NCBI GenBank assembly: GCA_002323325.1
Contig: DCQA01000005.1
Location: 23,064 to 46,099 of the forward strand
Length of the DNA stretch: 23,036 bases
Direction: 5' to 3'
Source: Coxiellaceae bacterium UBA1530
GTDB lineage: Bacteria; Pseudomonadota; Gammaproteobacteria; Coxiellales; Coxiellaceae
Part shown: piece by piece, positions 1 through 7,912 of the stretch
Numbering within the stretch: position 1 is the first letter of the stretch
Layout of the letters: every line of letters starts with the position of its first letter
Notes under the pieces: model-generated
Seen by the model: only the letters and a program-made list of their open reading frames with translations
The model's database searches: none
What the model was told of the DNA's origin: nothing
Position numbers and translations under genes: made by a program

Positions 1-2
1 TG

Positions 3-42
3 GCTAAAATAACACGCAGTGCAATCATCAACGATTGCACTG
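3..42 (-). terminator. Hairpin downstream of the repeat-protein gene, possible terminator
   Basis: A perfect 10-bp inverted repeat (17-26 with 33-42, arm CAGTGCAATC) encloses a 6-nt loop. It lies 20 bp past the stop codon of the minus-strand gene ending at 62. On the minus strand the hairpin is followed by a T-rich but interrupted tail (TTATTTTA within 3-16). The stem is convincing. The U-tract is weak and not adjacent to the stem, so termination is inferred. Confidence 0.4.
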
Positions 43-61
43 TATGCAAACGGTAGTGGTG

Positions 62-1411
62 CTAATTGTTAAACGGAATTGCTGTTGCTACTGGTATCTT
101 TATTGCAGTGGTTGCTTTATCGAAAGTTTTATTCCAAAACGCGGATGAGCAGTTATTGTAGTATCCGGTGATACCACCTTCAGTTATTTGACCTTGTTGG
201 GCATCTCTCTCATCTTCATGTGTTACTATCTCCACTTGAGTTGCTAGGGGTGGATGCGTGCGTTTGTCTGCATCAATCTTTTGATACATCAATGCTTTGA
301 AAATTTCATTTAGATTTTTGGTCTGATGCTCTCTCTCTTTTTTCATTGCATCTGTCTCAAAAGGAAATAAAAGGCTACAAAAAAAACAAATAATTTTATA
401 GTAATCAGAGGAGTTATTGAGTTGTCTTTCGACATATTCTTTCTTTCCCCATTTGTACCTGAAGTCGGGTTTTTGAACTTCTTGTTCTATGCGTTTAAAA
501 TTTACAATGCAGGTATTATTATAAATCCATAATCGCTGTGTTTTGTATGATTGTGAGTTTGGATCGTTTTGTGTCTGAATCAGAGATTGTGCTAATGTGT
601 TTGTCTGCTCGAGTGTAGGAGCTACTACCGGTATGGGTTGATCTATGATTTGGCCATCTGGTTGTATGATCTCTTTTTGTATACGCTCAGTTATCGGTGG
701 CGGTTTTGTAGTATTTTCATCATTGTTAGTCAAGCATTTGTCTAAGAAGTCAATAAAATGACTGAATATTGTTGTACTAACGGGATTATGTGTTAAAAGG
801 TTCGTTGTGGTTCTAAAGACCATGCCATACAACGCAGATGAAAATCCAATGGCTGCACCTGCAATTATTCCGGGTGATCTAATCCATAGATTTGCATTCG
901 CAATTTTTTCACTTTCCATCCCTTCTAACCCTATGCTTGATATAGAGTCCGATAGAGCTCTTCTAGTTGATACGACCGATCTTGGGATTATGGCAATGTT
1001 TCTCCAAATAATGCTTATAGACCCGGTAATGACAGTGCACGGAATACCTGGAAGATATCCAAATGTTTGGCCGAATGAATAGTACTCTTGATGTGGTATT
1101 TTGTTTTGATGCTGTTTTTGACTCTCGTTTTGACTCAAGTCATTTGTACCAAGATTAAGCCCGTATTCGAAACATTTTACGCATGTTTCACCCATGCCCT
1201 GTGTAAGACTTAAAGCTCGGGCAGAAACTCCAGAAATAAAACGGAAGGCAGCTGCAACGGCGCCAATGATTACTCCTGGTATAATCCCAATAGTTTGACC
1301 TGCTGAATAAGACCGTTTATGTGTTGGTTCGTGATTGCTAGTGTCTTTAGTAGTATTAGTAATTTCAAATCTATACCCATATTCGGAATATTTTACGCAT
1401 GTTTCACCCAT
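62..1411 (-). CDS. Gly-rich hydrophobic repeat protein, 3' portion of a frameshifted gene
   Basis: Family not recognised. The ATG at 1411 gives 449 residues, but the conserved repeat pattern continues upstream in the same frame to about 1642, with no start codon and no good ribosome binding site at 1411. This is therefore probably the second part of the gene starting at 2727. The N-terminal half has copies of a module shaped G-x3-G-[IY]-[IL]-P-G followed by a small-residue-rich hydrophobic stretch, then VRAL, QGMGETC and a Tyr-containing end. The last copies, near residues 95-200, are degenerate. The C-terminal half is a Pro/Gln-rich linker (about residues 240-290) followed by a charged non-repetitive tail. 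The hydrophobic Gly-rich segments suggest membrane insertion, and the architecture would suit a secreted effector or membrane-active protein, but no function can be assigned. Confidence 0.6.
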   Translation of the reverse strand: MGETCVKYSEYGYRFEITNTTKDTSNHEPTHKRSYSAGQTIGIIPGVIIGAVAAAFRFISGVSARALSLTQGMGETCVKCFEYGLNLGTNDLSQNESQKQHQNKIPHQEYYSFGQTFGYLPGIPCTVITGSISIIWRNIAIIPRSVVSTRRALSDSISSIGLEGMESEKIANANLWIRSPGIIAGAAIGFSSALYGMVFRTTTNLLTHNPVSTTIFSHFIDFLDKCLTNNDENTTKPPPITERIQKEIIQPDGQIIDQPIPVVAPTLEQTNTLAQSLIQTQNDPNSQSYKTQRLWIYNNTCIVNFKRIEQEVQKPDFRYKWGKKEYVERQLNNSSDYYKIICFFCSLLFPFETDAMKKEREHQTKNLNEIFKALMYQKIDADKRTHPPLATQVEIVTHEDERDAQQGQITEGGITGYYNNCSSAFWNKTFDKATTAIKIPVATAIPFNN

Positions 1412-1612
1412 GCCCTGTGTAAAACTTAAAGCGCGGACGGAAACTTCAGAAATAAGACGGAGGGAAGCTCCAGCAAGGCCAAAGAAAAATCCTGGTATAA
1501 TCCCAATAAATTGACCTGCTGAATACGACCATGAATTATTTGTGCGAGTCGTATTAGGATCCTGGTTGCTATTTTCATATTGGCCAAGATTCCTTCCATA
1601 TTCGAAATATTT
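1181..1612 (-). repeat. Two direct 216-bp (72-codon) repeat units inside the repeat protein
   Basis: The stretch beginning gcatgtttcacccatgccct occurs at 1181 and again at 1397, an offset of exactly 216 bp, which is 72 codons. The first 140 bp or so of each unit are strongly similar at nucleotide level, while the linkers diverge before similarity returns at the Tyr-rich end. More diverged units lie near 2147-2290 and 1905-2030. The two adjacent close copies look like a recent in-frame duplication. Confidence 0.8.
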
Positions 1613-1626
1613 TTCACATTTATCAG

Positions 1627-2727
1627 CTATAGCTTCAAAAAATCATACCCAGCACTTCCTATATATTTTAAAACAGTGAGCGCAACATCGAATGCGGCTG
1701 TTACAATAGTGGATGCACCATTCCATGTTTCTTTTATACAACGAGAAAAAGCACCAGCCACAAACAAGACCATGCCTGGAATACTGCCAATACAAATACC
1801 TATTATATTAGATAGTGGATGTTTTTTATTAAAATTAGTATCGATTTGTAGTGTGTCGATTTTAGTACTCAATTCATATCCACAAAGTAACCCTATTTTA
1901 CAAGTCCCTTCTATCGCTTGTACAACAGCTAATGTTCTGACGAAAACTTGATATGTAATGCCAAATGAAACTCCGATTACACCAAAGATAATGCCTGGGA
2001 GATATCCGAGACGCCGACCATAGCGATAAAGCAACGGGTGCTTTCCTTTATACTGATAATTATCGTCTTCAGTGATATTACTTGTATCATCAGCGTTTTT
2101 ACTAGCATCATTTTTTACTTTTTGATACGCATATTTGAAAGATTGTACGCATGTATTTCCTATACCCTGCATAAAACTTACAGCTCGAACGCTAGCTCCA
2201 CCAATAACACTGAAGCAAGCTGCAACGGAGCCAAAGATTAATCCTGGTATAATCCCAACAAGTCGCCCAACGTTAAAGGCATACCCTCCATAGGAATTTT
2301 CATACAGCCATGTTTTTAGACCATTATCATTATCAGTAGTTTCTTCATAAGAAAATTTGAATCCAATTTCGCAGGCCCTGCAGGTACTAATGCCTATTCC
2401 GCAGAATGAATCCCAGATAGTAGTCCCTATGCCCGAACAAAGACCGCCTAGACAACCCATCAAAAAAACTGGGTTGATTACATTTACGATGGAACTAGTT
2501 GGATCAGAAAGTTGCTGTTCATTAAAGAAGAATAACTTAAGAATAAGGTTACTTCCTGTTTTATAACTTCGCACTACTAGATAGTCGAAAGTTTCAGTTG
2601 ATTTTGTCCTAAGAAAATCCCCTATTATCCTCGCAGTTTCCCTTAAATACCCCGATATTGCTGACATTTGTTTTTGCACCTTATCGGAGAGATTTTGTGA
2701 TATACTTGTGTTTTGTCCTGGCATCAT
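1627..2727 (-). CDS. Gly-rich hydrophobic repeat protein, 5' portion of a frameshifted gene
   Basis: Family not recognised. This 366-residue ORF starts at an ATG-ATG pair behind a weak AAGAGA sequence. Residues 1-80 are polar and helical with no signal peptide. From about residue 85 come Gly-rich hydrophobic modules. One is an early degenerate copy; clear copies (GRLVGIIPG, then GRRLGYLPG) lie near residues 153 and 237, and a longer variant with SIPG near 310. Clear copies are followed by a hydrophobic run, an alternating VRA or VRT element and a Cys-containing end. Charged linkers rich in Asp, Asn and Lys separate them. The frame ends three codons after a T6 run, and the repeat pattern continues in the -1 frame, so the intact protein was or is about 888 residues. 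A membrane-associated or secreted effector is a reasonable guess. Confidence 0.65.
   Translation of the reverse strand: MMPGQNTSISQNLSDKVQKQMSAISGYLRETARIIGDFLRTKSTETFDYLVVRSYKTGSNLILKLFFFNEQQLSDPTSSIVNVINPVFLMGCLGGLCSGIGTTIWDSFCGIGISTCRACEIGFKFSYEETTDNDNGLKTWLYENSYGGYAFNVGRLVGIIPGLIFGSVAACFSVIGGASVRAVSFMQGIGNTCVQSFKYAYQKVKNDASKNADDTSNITEDDNYQYKGKHPLLYRYGRRLGYLPGIIFGVIGVSFGITYQVFVRTLAVVQAIEGTCKIGLLCGYELSTKIDTLQIDTNFNKKHPLSNIIGICIGSIPGMVLFVAGAFSRCIKETWNGASTIVTAAFDVALTVLKYIGSAGYDFLKL
1636..1642 (-). other. Frameshift point: slippery-type heptamer T TTT TTG
   Basis: On the minus strand the upstream frame reads GAT TTT TTG AAG CTA TAG and stops. A -1 shift on T-TTT-TTG moves reading to GAA GCT ATA GCT GAT, which stays open to 62 and resumes the repeat pattern. 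The shifted frame has a stop (TGA, 1643-1645) directly before the T run, so the two frames join only here. The product would be 364 + 524 = 888 residues. The site could be a one-base loss from T7 (pseudogene), a sequencing homopolymer error, transcriptional slippage or programmed -1 frameshifting. Sequence alone cannot choose between these. Confidence 0.7.
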
Positions 2728-2943
2728 TAGTTTCTCTTTAGTGTCAATGTTGGTCGTATATTATACAATTAATCTTTAGTAAACCTTACTGTTCCCTTAA
2801 AGCATTCTTAATTTACAAGGAAAATGTCGATATTCGTTCAGTGATCAGCATAATACAGAGCCTCGTGATAGAAATTTTGTACCATCATGCAGAGTAGAGT
2901 GGATGCGTTGTTATGGTGTTATCAATTGAGGAGCACTATTTAA
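2728..2943. other. Intergenic stretch, nothing coding seen
   Basis: Apart from the -10 box at 2760-2765, I see no gene, terminator hairpin, RNA gene or repeat here. Together with the tail at 2944-3074 it forms the only gap over 300 bp in the left half of the window. Confidence 0.5.
2760..2765 (-). promoter_or_regulatory. Consensus -10 box upstream of the repeat-protein gene
   Basis: A perfect TATAAT on the minus strand lies 32 bp before the ATG at 2727, in an AT-rich stretch. No good -35 hexamer is visible 16-19 bp upstream. It may rely on an activator or an AT-rich upstream element. Confidence 0.4.
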
Positions 2944-3074
2944 TCAGCGGTTATTCGCTTTGAGGAATGAATTATAGGCTCTATCTACACCTTTACCATC
3001 ATTGGTATGGATCACTATCAATGAATTTACATCATACGTTTGCCTTGCAAAGCTTGGCTGTGTTTGAGATGGAG
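2944..3074 (-). pseudogene. Out-of-frame C-terminal tail of the gene ending at 3075
   Basis: Beyond the stop at 3075-3077 another minus-strand frame is open for 44 codons, ending in TGA at 2944-2946. Its product includes SLIVIHTNDGKGVD and ends KANNR, with a balanced, protein-like composition. At the junction the minus strand carries ACTCCATA directly followed by ACTCCATC. Removing 8 bp joins the upstream gene in frame to this tail (Gln-Ile-Thr-Pro-Ser-Gln). The simplest reading is an 8-bp slippage duplication that shortened the protein by about 42 residues. A 44-codon open stretch can also arise by chance. Confidence 0.45.
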
Positions 3075-4688
3075 TTATGGAGTGATCTGCATGGACTCAA
3101 AATGACTGGTTAGTTGATCGACGTCATCTTGCCATATGGTAGGCTGTACAGGTAATGACGTAAAACTATGCTGGGTTTGTTTATTATTAGCGAATAATGA
3201 TGTGACACGATTCAGTGTATCTTCATCTAGAAGTGACAGGCATTGGTTTCTTACTATTCCTATAAAAAATATTTTTAATCGGATGAAGAAAGTGATGAGC
3301 TCGTTATCATGTCTATTGATATTATTGCAGATTATTTCAATATAATTTTCTGATTTTTGGTGAAACGACTCATGAGTGGACTTATAAAACAAATAACTGT
3401 CAGTAAAGGATGTTATGAGCGTATCTAGATCATTGATCATATATCGGTAGGTGCATCGAATCATTGTATGCGAAAGCATCATTTCTCGAATGATAGTTAG
3501 TTGATCTTGATACATTGATGTCAGATTTTCCAGAAAAGTAATGCGAGCTTCTAAGAAGCTTGGATCTGATTCTAGCAAGTGACTGTAAAACTTAGTGATG
3601 CGATCTTGTAATCCTGGTATTTTAATTTCCGAAATAATATGGTCCAGTGCATGTGGGCCATCAATGGTTTTTTTACCAATGGTTTCTGCTTTGCATTCAC
3701 ATATATTGATAAGCTCTGAGAATACTGGGTAGCGGTCATTAAGCCATTTTTTTAGCATCTTGATTGTGTCAGAACTTGAATTAATGCTTGTCTTTAGGCC
3801 ATTGAAATGTGCCTGGAACGATGGCTTGTGTGGATGTTGATGCCTATCAAACCAAATAGGATAGTGCGTAAGCACGGTATGAAAGTCAATCAATCCTTTG
3901 ATAATATCGTTAATCTTGGTCTCAAAATGCTCAGTTATACCTTTGCAAAACCCTTTTATATTACCCATATCCATTAGGCATAGAAGGTGTATCGTGTTGA
4001 CTAGCGTCACATCATCATTGTCTTTTGCTAACGCTGATAGTTTTTCTAATGATGGGTCTATTTTACCAAATCCAATCCATTCTTTACGTGAATACCGGAG
4101 CATTGCTCTATTGAGTATGTACATCATATCTCTAAGTCTGTGATCCAATTTTTTGACACTATATGCTTGTAATGGATTATCATCTGCTAAAGCGACGGCC
4201 TTAGATTTTTTCATGTCAATTTTAAGTCTTTGCTCTGGTGAAAGTATTGTATCCCTAATTTTAGCGATAATCTGATACAGCTCCATATTACTCTCAACGA
4301 ATGTCGTGTAGCAGTATCGATAGATAGAAAACAGGTGGTCTATTTGTAGTATCTCAATGTGATCTAGAATCTCATCAATCTTATGAGCTCGAAAAGCGCT
4401 CATAAATAGATACAACCACCTTGGCACATTTTTTTTTTCAATATTTATGTTATTGATGGGATCAACCAGATTTTTTATGTCTTTATGTAGCTTTCTCTTC
4501 ATGGATTCTGGAAAACCGAGCATGCTCATACAGCGAGCGCGAAGGAAAGCTAGCTTTGTCTCATACTCAATATGTATTTCGAGTTTTTTTGCGTCTGTGC
4601 AAGCGATGGCATTTTCTTCAATACCATCCAGTGGAGGCCATAGTCCACTTGTGCAGTTAGGTGCGGGGATAATAGGGCTATTTTCCAT
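3075..4688 (-). CDS. Unrecognised helical protein, possible effector
   Basis: A 537-residue protein of no family I recognise, starting at the ATG behind a weak ribosome binding site. It has no signal peptide. It appears almost wholly alpha-helical, with many Leu/Ile heptad-like stretches, a His-rich patch (DRHQHPHKP) near residue 285 and one more hydrophobic helix near residue 470. It carries no enzyme motif I can name. It lies beside another large unrecognised gene on the same strand. Large helical proteins without homologues are typical of secreted effectors in host-associated Legionellales, which is only an inference here. The stop codon lies inside a tandem 8-bp duplication and may be secondary (see 2944-3074), so the ancestral protein would be about 579 residues. 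Confidence 0.7.
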   Translation of the reverse strand: MENSPIIPAPNCTSGLWPPLDGIEENAIACTDAKKLEIHIEYETKLAFLRARCMSMLGFPESMKRKLHKDIKNLVDPINNINIEKKNVPRWLYLFMSAFRAHKIDEILDHIEILQIDHLFSIYRYCYTTFVESNMELYQIIAKIRDTILSPEQRLKIDMKKSKAVALADDNPLQAYSVKKLDHRLRDMMYILNRAMLRYSRKEWIGFGKIDPSLEKLSALAKDNDDVTLVNTIHLLCLMDMGNIKGFCKGITEHFETKINDIIKGLIDFHTVLTHYPIWFDRHQHPHKPSFQAHFNGLKTSINSSSDTIKMLKKWLNDRYPVFSELINICECKAETIGKKTIDGPHALDHIISEIKIPGLQDRITKFYSHLLESDPSFLEARITFLENLTSMYQDQLTIIREMMLSHTMIRCTYRYMINDLDTLITSFTDSYLFYKSTHESFHQKSENYIEIICNNINRHDNELITFFIRLKIFFIGIVRNQCLSLLDEDTLNRVTSLFANNKQTQHSFTSLPVQPTIWQDDVDQLTSHFESMQITP

Positions 4689-4862
4689 GGCTCGTTATTA
4701 CATTTTAATTCAGTGCTTGGACTATATAGCGGTTTGACTGATTCGACACTGATGTTGGTGAGATTAATATTTTCTTAAGCTCTAATCATGCCTAGATGGT
4801 TATGAGAATAGTGACTACCTTGGTTGGTAAGTTCAAATGTGAATCTCATGGGTAAATATTTA

Positions 4863-5258
4863 TCAAAGAATAATTCCTAGCAAGACAAAAGACAGTGCTA
4901 TTAGATACACGACAGTAGATATTGAAAGTAGAGTCAAAGAGATGACTCTTAATCGACTGCAGAGACGTCTTTGATCAGGATCAGATGGGCACACTATCTG
5001 TTTTGATCGAAAGAGTCTCCACGCTGACAATGCTATTAATATTCCAGCTAAAGCGAAAGTCAACCATTTGTATTCAGAGATTACGACAATCCAGGGCAGG
5101 GTATTGATCAAAGATGCAAATGCTGCTCCAAAGCCCAGCATGACAAATATTGCGGGTAGTGCGCAACATATCAGTGATGCAGAGCTTGATACCAGTGCCA
5201 AAATAACGACTAGCGTATTTTTTCTTGATGTCTGTTGGTCAATTGTTTTTTTTATCAT
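4863..5258 (-). CDS. MerT-like mercuric/metal transport membrane protein
   Basis: A 131-residue inner-membrane protein of the MerT type, which in mercury resistance receives the ion from periplasmic MerP and moves it inward. Three hydrophobic segments (about residues 15-52, 62-82 and 104-131) match MerT topology. The first contains the vicinal pair Cys31-Cys32 before AlaLeuPro, as MerT has in its first helix. Cys90 and Cys100 lie in the loop after the second segment, where MerT has its second pair. The start overlaps the preceding MerP-like gene by 20 bp, implying coupled translation. No merA or merR is present in the window, so the cargo may be a metal other than mercury. It is the last gene of the minus-strand run beginning at 8665. 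Confidence 0.75.
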   Translation of the reverse strand: MIKKTIDQQTSRKNTLVVILALVSSSASLICCALPAIFVMLGFGAAFASLINTLPWIVVISEYKWLTFALAGILIALSAWRLFRSKQIVCPSDPDQRRLCSRLRVISLTLLSISTVVYLIALSFVLLGIIL

Positions 5259-5565
5259 ATGTGATAGATCTTACGTTATATCCAGATTGTTTGATGATTT
5301 TAGTAAGATCGTTTTTACTAATTGTTTGATCTTTTTTGAAACTAACTATGACTGTTTTCTTCTCAAGATCGATCGTGTAGCTTTTCACTCTTGAGTCTTT
5401 GTTGAGCTTTTTGCCGACCCCTTGAGCACAAAAATCACACACCATACCCTTCACCGTTATTACAGCTCTATTTGAGTTGATGGGTTTTTTTGCAAAGACA
5501 GGTTGTGAAAGCAGTACTGTCCATCCAAGCGCTAGTAAGGCGATAAATGTGTTGTTTCTTTTCAT
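5239..5565 (-). CDS. Periplasmic heavy-metal-associated (MerP-like) protein
   Basis: A 108-residue exported metal-binding protein. Residues 1-25 form a signal peptide with a hydrophobic core ending in PVFA before KK. The rest is one HMA ferredoxin-like fold with the binding motif G-M-V-C-D-F-C (Cys43, Cys46) after strand 1 and a typical ending (SGYNVRSI). MerP of mercury operons has the same signal-peptide-plus-HMA design. The ATG has AGGA about 9 bp upstream. Its 3' end overlaps the MerT-like gene by 20 bp and it follows the outer-membrane-type gene by 19 bp. It probably hands a soft metal ion to its MerT-like partner; which metal cannot be told. Confidence 0.8.
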   Translation of the reverse strand: MKRNNTFIALLALGWTVLLSQPVFAKKPINSNRAVITVKGMVCDFCAQGVGKKLNKDSRVKSYTIDLEKKTVIVSFKKDQTISKNDLTKIIKQSGYNVRSITYDKKNN

Positions 5566-5584
5566 GGCTATTGATCCTAATCCG

Positions 5585-6250
5585 TTAAAATCGTTTTACA
5601 TAATTCAATAATACATGAGTTCGATTATTGATGCCCAGCTCTAAAAGATTAGTCTCTTTGAAGAGTCTTATTAGTGGTGTGACTGTCCATATATTATCGG
5701 TATTAGGTGTATAGTCAACTTGAACCATCAACCAGGTATGAAGATCACCATAATCACCAAGGTATGGCGCTATACCAAGTCGTGCTGAGTGATCGAAGAA
5801 GTGACTGATGTGCGGCGCATCTAAAAATCGGTTGTTATAACTAACGAACAGCCGTTGTGTCTCCCAATCGCTGGCAATACCGGTGAAATAACTCAGTTGG
5901 GAAGATGGATTGCAGCTATTGTGGTAGCACTTGGCTATGCCAAGCCCTGATCTGAGATAGAGATTGGCCTGCGAGTCGCTAGTATTGCGTCGATAAAGTA
6001 GATTATTGAGTTGAAAGGCATTCATATAAAACGAATCTGTTTCAAAATCCTCATATCGATAGCCGATGGAGTAAAAAGCAGTGGGTGAGTAATGAATATG
6101 CACCGATGTACTCATCTCATCGCTCATCAACATGGCGGTCCAACCATCCTCATAAGATACAGGGCGAGCATAGGTCTCAGTGTTTAAGATGATAGTCAGC
6201 ATAATGAAGAGAAGGCTGATAAAGTAATCATATTGACGTCTCATTTTCAT
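5585..6250 (-). CDS. Exported outer-membrane-type beta-rich protein
   Basis: A 221-residue protein with an N-terminal signal sequence (about residues 1-28, hydrophobic ISLLFIMLTIIL, cleavage near TYA-RP). The mature part alternates aromatic and polar residues in short beta-strand-like runs (HIHYSPTAFYSIGYRY, LYLRSGLG, TWLMVQVDYTP) and ends in Phe, as many outer-membrane barrels do. Two Cys (KCYHNSC) may form a loop disulfide. Specific family not recognised. It sits between the YciI-like gene (23 bp upstream) and the MerP-like gene (19 bp downstream), so it may be a surface or channel component of the same metal-handling unit. Either Met1 or Met3 could be the start. Confidence 0.65.
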   Translation of the reverse strand: MKMRRQYDYFISLLFIMLTIILNTETYARPVSYEDGWTAMLMSDEMSTSVHIHYSPTAFYSIGYRYEDFETDSFYMNAFQLNNLLYRRNTSDSQANLYLRSGLGIAKCYHNSCNPSSQLSYFTGIASDWETQRLFVSYNNRFLDAPHISHFFDHSARLGIAPYLGDYGDLHTWLMVQVDYTPNTDNIWTVTPLIRLFKETNLLELGINNRTHVLLNYVKRF

Positions 6251-6273
6251 AGAAATGATCTCATCATCATTAG

Positions 6274-6579
6274 TTAAGCCGAAGAATCAGAGTCAACTAG
6301 CGGTTTTAACGCATCGTGGTATCGGCTGACTTCAAACTCCCTGACGCAAAATTCTGCGATGCCCTGTTGATAAAAAGGATCTTCCTCGATCAATGCTTGA
6401 ATGGATTTTCGATCTGCGATGCATACGATAATACCGCCATCGCGGGGGATCTTGGGACCAGAGGCGATAAACTCACCAGAAGCGAAATGCTCCTGCAAGT
6501 ATGCTTTATGAGATGCCAGCCATTGCTCAACGATATCTATTGGCTGAATGTAGGTGAGTTCAATAATAAACATGTGCAT
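6274..6579 (-). CDS. YciI-like protein
   Basis: A 101-residue cytosolic protein matching the YCII-related fold, a ferredoxin-like dimeric alpha/beta domain. The start MHMFIIELTYIQPIDIV, the central HKAYL...GEFIASGP segment, the GGIIVC strand and the DPFYQQGIAEFCVREF end are all typical. Family members have varied or unknown roles; a conserved His-Asp pair has been proposed to be catalytic. The ribosome binding site GAGGA lies 5 bp before the first ATG. It lies 18 bp after the cryptochrome gene and 23 bp before the outer-membrane-type gene, so it is cotranscribed. Confidence 0.85.
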   Translation of the reverse strand: MHMFIIELTYIQPIDIVEQWLASHKAYLQEHFASGEFIASGPKIPRDGGIIVCIADRKSIQALIEEDPFYQQGIAEFCVREFEVSRYHDALKPLVDSDSSA

Positions 6580-6597
6580 TTTTCCTCTATGAAAATT

Positions 6598-7869
6598 TTA
6601 TCGTTTTTCAAGCCAATGATCGATGTAGGTATTATCCGGATCGTAACTGTGTTGTTGTTTGTTGATGTTAAAATGCCGTTTTCTGGGATCATGACCAACG
6701 CCCGCTAAATATGCCCAGTTACACCAATTACTACTCACGTCATAGTCAATCAGTTGTGCTTGAAAGTGGTAGGCGCCCATACGCCAATCATGATTGAGTT
6801 CGTTCACTAAATAACTTGCAACTATTTGTCGACCACGGTTTGACATATACCCAGTTTGCTTAAGCTCAATCATATTAGCATTCACAAAATCATGAGCCGT
6901 AGTGCCGTTCATCCAATGCTCAAATCCTTGAGTATTATTGGATGTGCTAGGTGGGTGATCCTGAATACCTTTAAACAGAAAAAAAGCCCTCGGCTGATGA
7001 AGCATGGCGTGTTTAAAAAACTCACGCCAGAGTAATTCAAATTTGAGCCAGTAAGTTGATTCATTAGCACCATGTTCTGCTTCATAATCCTCTATGGCAA
7101 AAATCACTCGTTTCGGTGATAAGGTACCATGTGTAAGCCATGGTGATAACTTAGAGGAGAAATCAAAGCCTAATAGACCATTTCGAGTCTCCTTGTAGGT
7201 CTTGATGCAGTGACTACCTGCTAGATAGTAATCAAGTCGTTCTTTCGCTGCTTGTTCACCTGGTTGAAAGAGAGTGCAGTCCAATGGTTCAGCTTCGATC
7301 ACTGCTGGTATGGGTATCAAGTTGGGTGGGTAAGGTTTTAATTGTGATACTTCTAGAGGTTGATTTTCTGGGTTAATCGTCAGTGATTTAGCCTCAAGCT
7401 TTTTTCGAAAGTGTGTGAAGCTTTTCTGAAATACGGTTTTTTTAAACTGTAGTTCTTCAGGCGTAAATAATGTATCACACAGCACTTCTTCAATAGCTAA
7501 TTGTGGAAATTGCTGCTGTAGACGATTCAATATTCGGATCTCATGAATAGCCATTGGTTGCTCAACGCGACAATGTGTGATGCTCAGTTGTGTTATCAAT
7601 TGCTGCAATAGATCGCTAGTCTCATGACAAAAGATAGGTATTCGATAGCTGGTTTGTTGAAAAAAATGCTGGCTCATTTCCAGCGCAGAGGCTAGGTTAA
7701 AGCGAATAAAGTCTGGTGAGCGTTCTGGGAAGCCATACGCATGATGGTGATATCGCGCATTGACGTTACCAATGATAATAGTATCCATCTTTTCTTTATC
7801 TTTGGTAGATTGAAGTATTGGGTTATCTTCGCAGCGCCAAACATTTTGAATCACAATTAATCGAGTCAT
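6598..7869 (-). CDS. DASH-type cryptochrome / FAD-binding photolyase
   Basis: A 423-residue flavoprotein of the photolyase/cryptochrome family, close to the DASH type, which repairs cyclobutane pyrimidine dimers mainly in single-stranded DNA using light. Residues 1-150 form the antenna-binding Rossmann domain with an altered N-terminal signature (WRCEDNPIL). The FAD domain carries DASH hallmarks: TYKETRNGLLGFDFSSKLSP near 224-243, STYWLKFELLWREFFKH near 271-287, QTGYMSNRGRQIVASYL near 338-354, and DYDVSSNWCNWAYLAGVGHDP near 375-395. The start has AGGAGT 12 bp upstream with an A8 run between, slightly long spacing. It is shorter than many DASH proteins, with no extension. It follows the phytochelatin synthase by 43 bp. 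Confidence 0.9.
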   Translation of the reverse strand: MTRLIVIQNVWRCEDNPILQSTKDKEKMDTIIIGNVNARYHHHAYGFPERSPDFIRFNLASALEMSQHFFQQTSYRIPIFCHETSDLLQQLITQLSITHCRVEQPMAIHEIRILNRLQQQFPQLAIEEVLCDTLFTPEELQFKKTVFQKSFTHFRKKLEAKSLTINPENQPLEVSQLKPYPPNLIPIPAVIEAEPLDCTLFQPGEQAAKERLDYYLAGSHCIKTYKETRNGLLGFDFSSKLSPWLTHGTLSPKRVIFAIEDYEAEHGANESTYWLKFELLWREFFKHAMLHQPRAFFLFKGIQDHPPSTSNNTQGFEHWMNGTTAHDFVNANMIELKQTGYMSNRGRQIVASYLVNELNHDWRMGAYHFQAQLIDYDVSSNWCNWAYLAGVGHDPRKRHFNINKQQHSYDPDNTYIDHWLEKR

Positions 7870-7912
7870 TTTTTTTCATTTACTCCTGCTAGCATAAAGA
7901 AAGTTTATCTGA

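Noticed and set aside
1181..1612. Direct repeats as a CRISPR or mobile element
   Set aside because: The 216-bp period keeps the reading frame and protein pattern, so these are internal gene duplications.
1426..1617. Minus-strand open frame of 63 codons between the two parts of the repeat gene
   Set aside because: A different frame over the same bases encodes a full copy of the repeat module, which is clearly the real coding frame.
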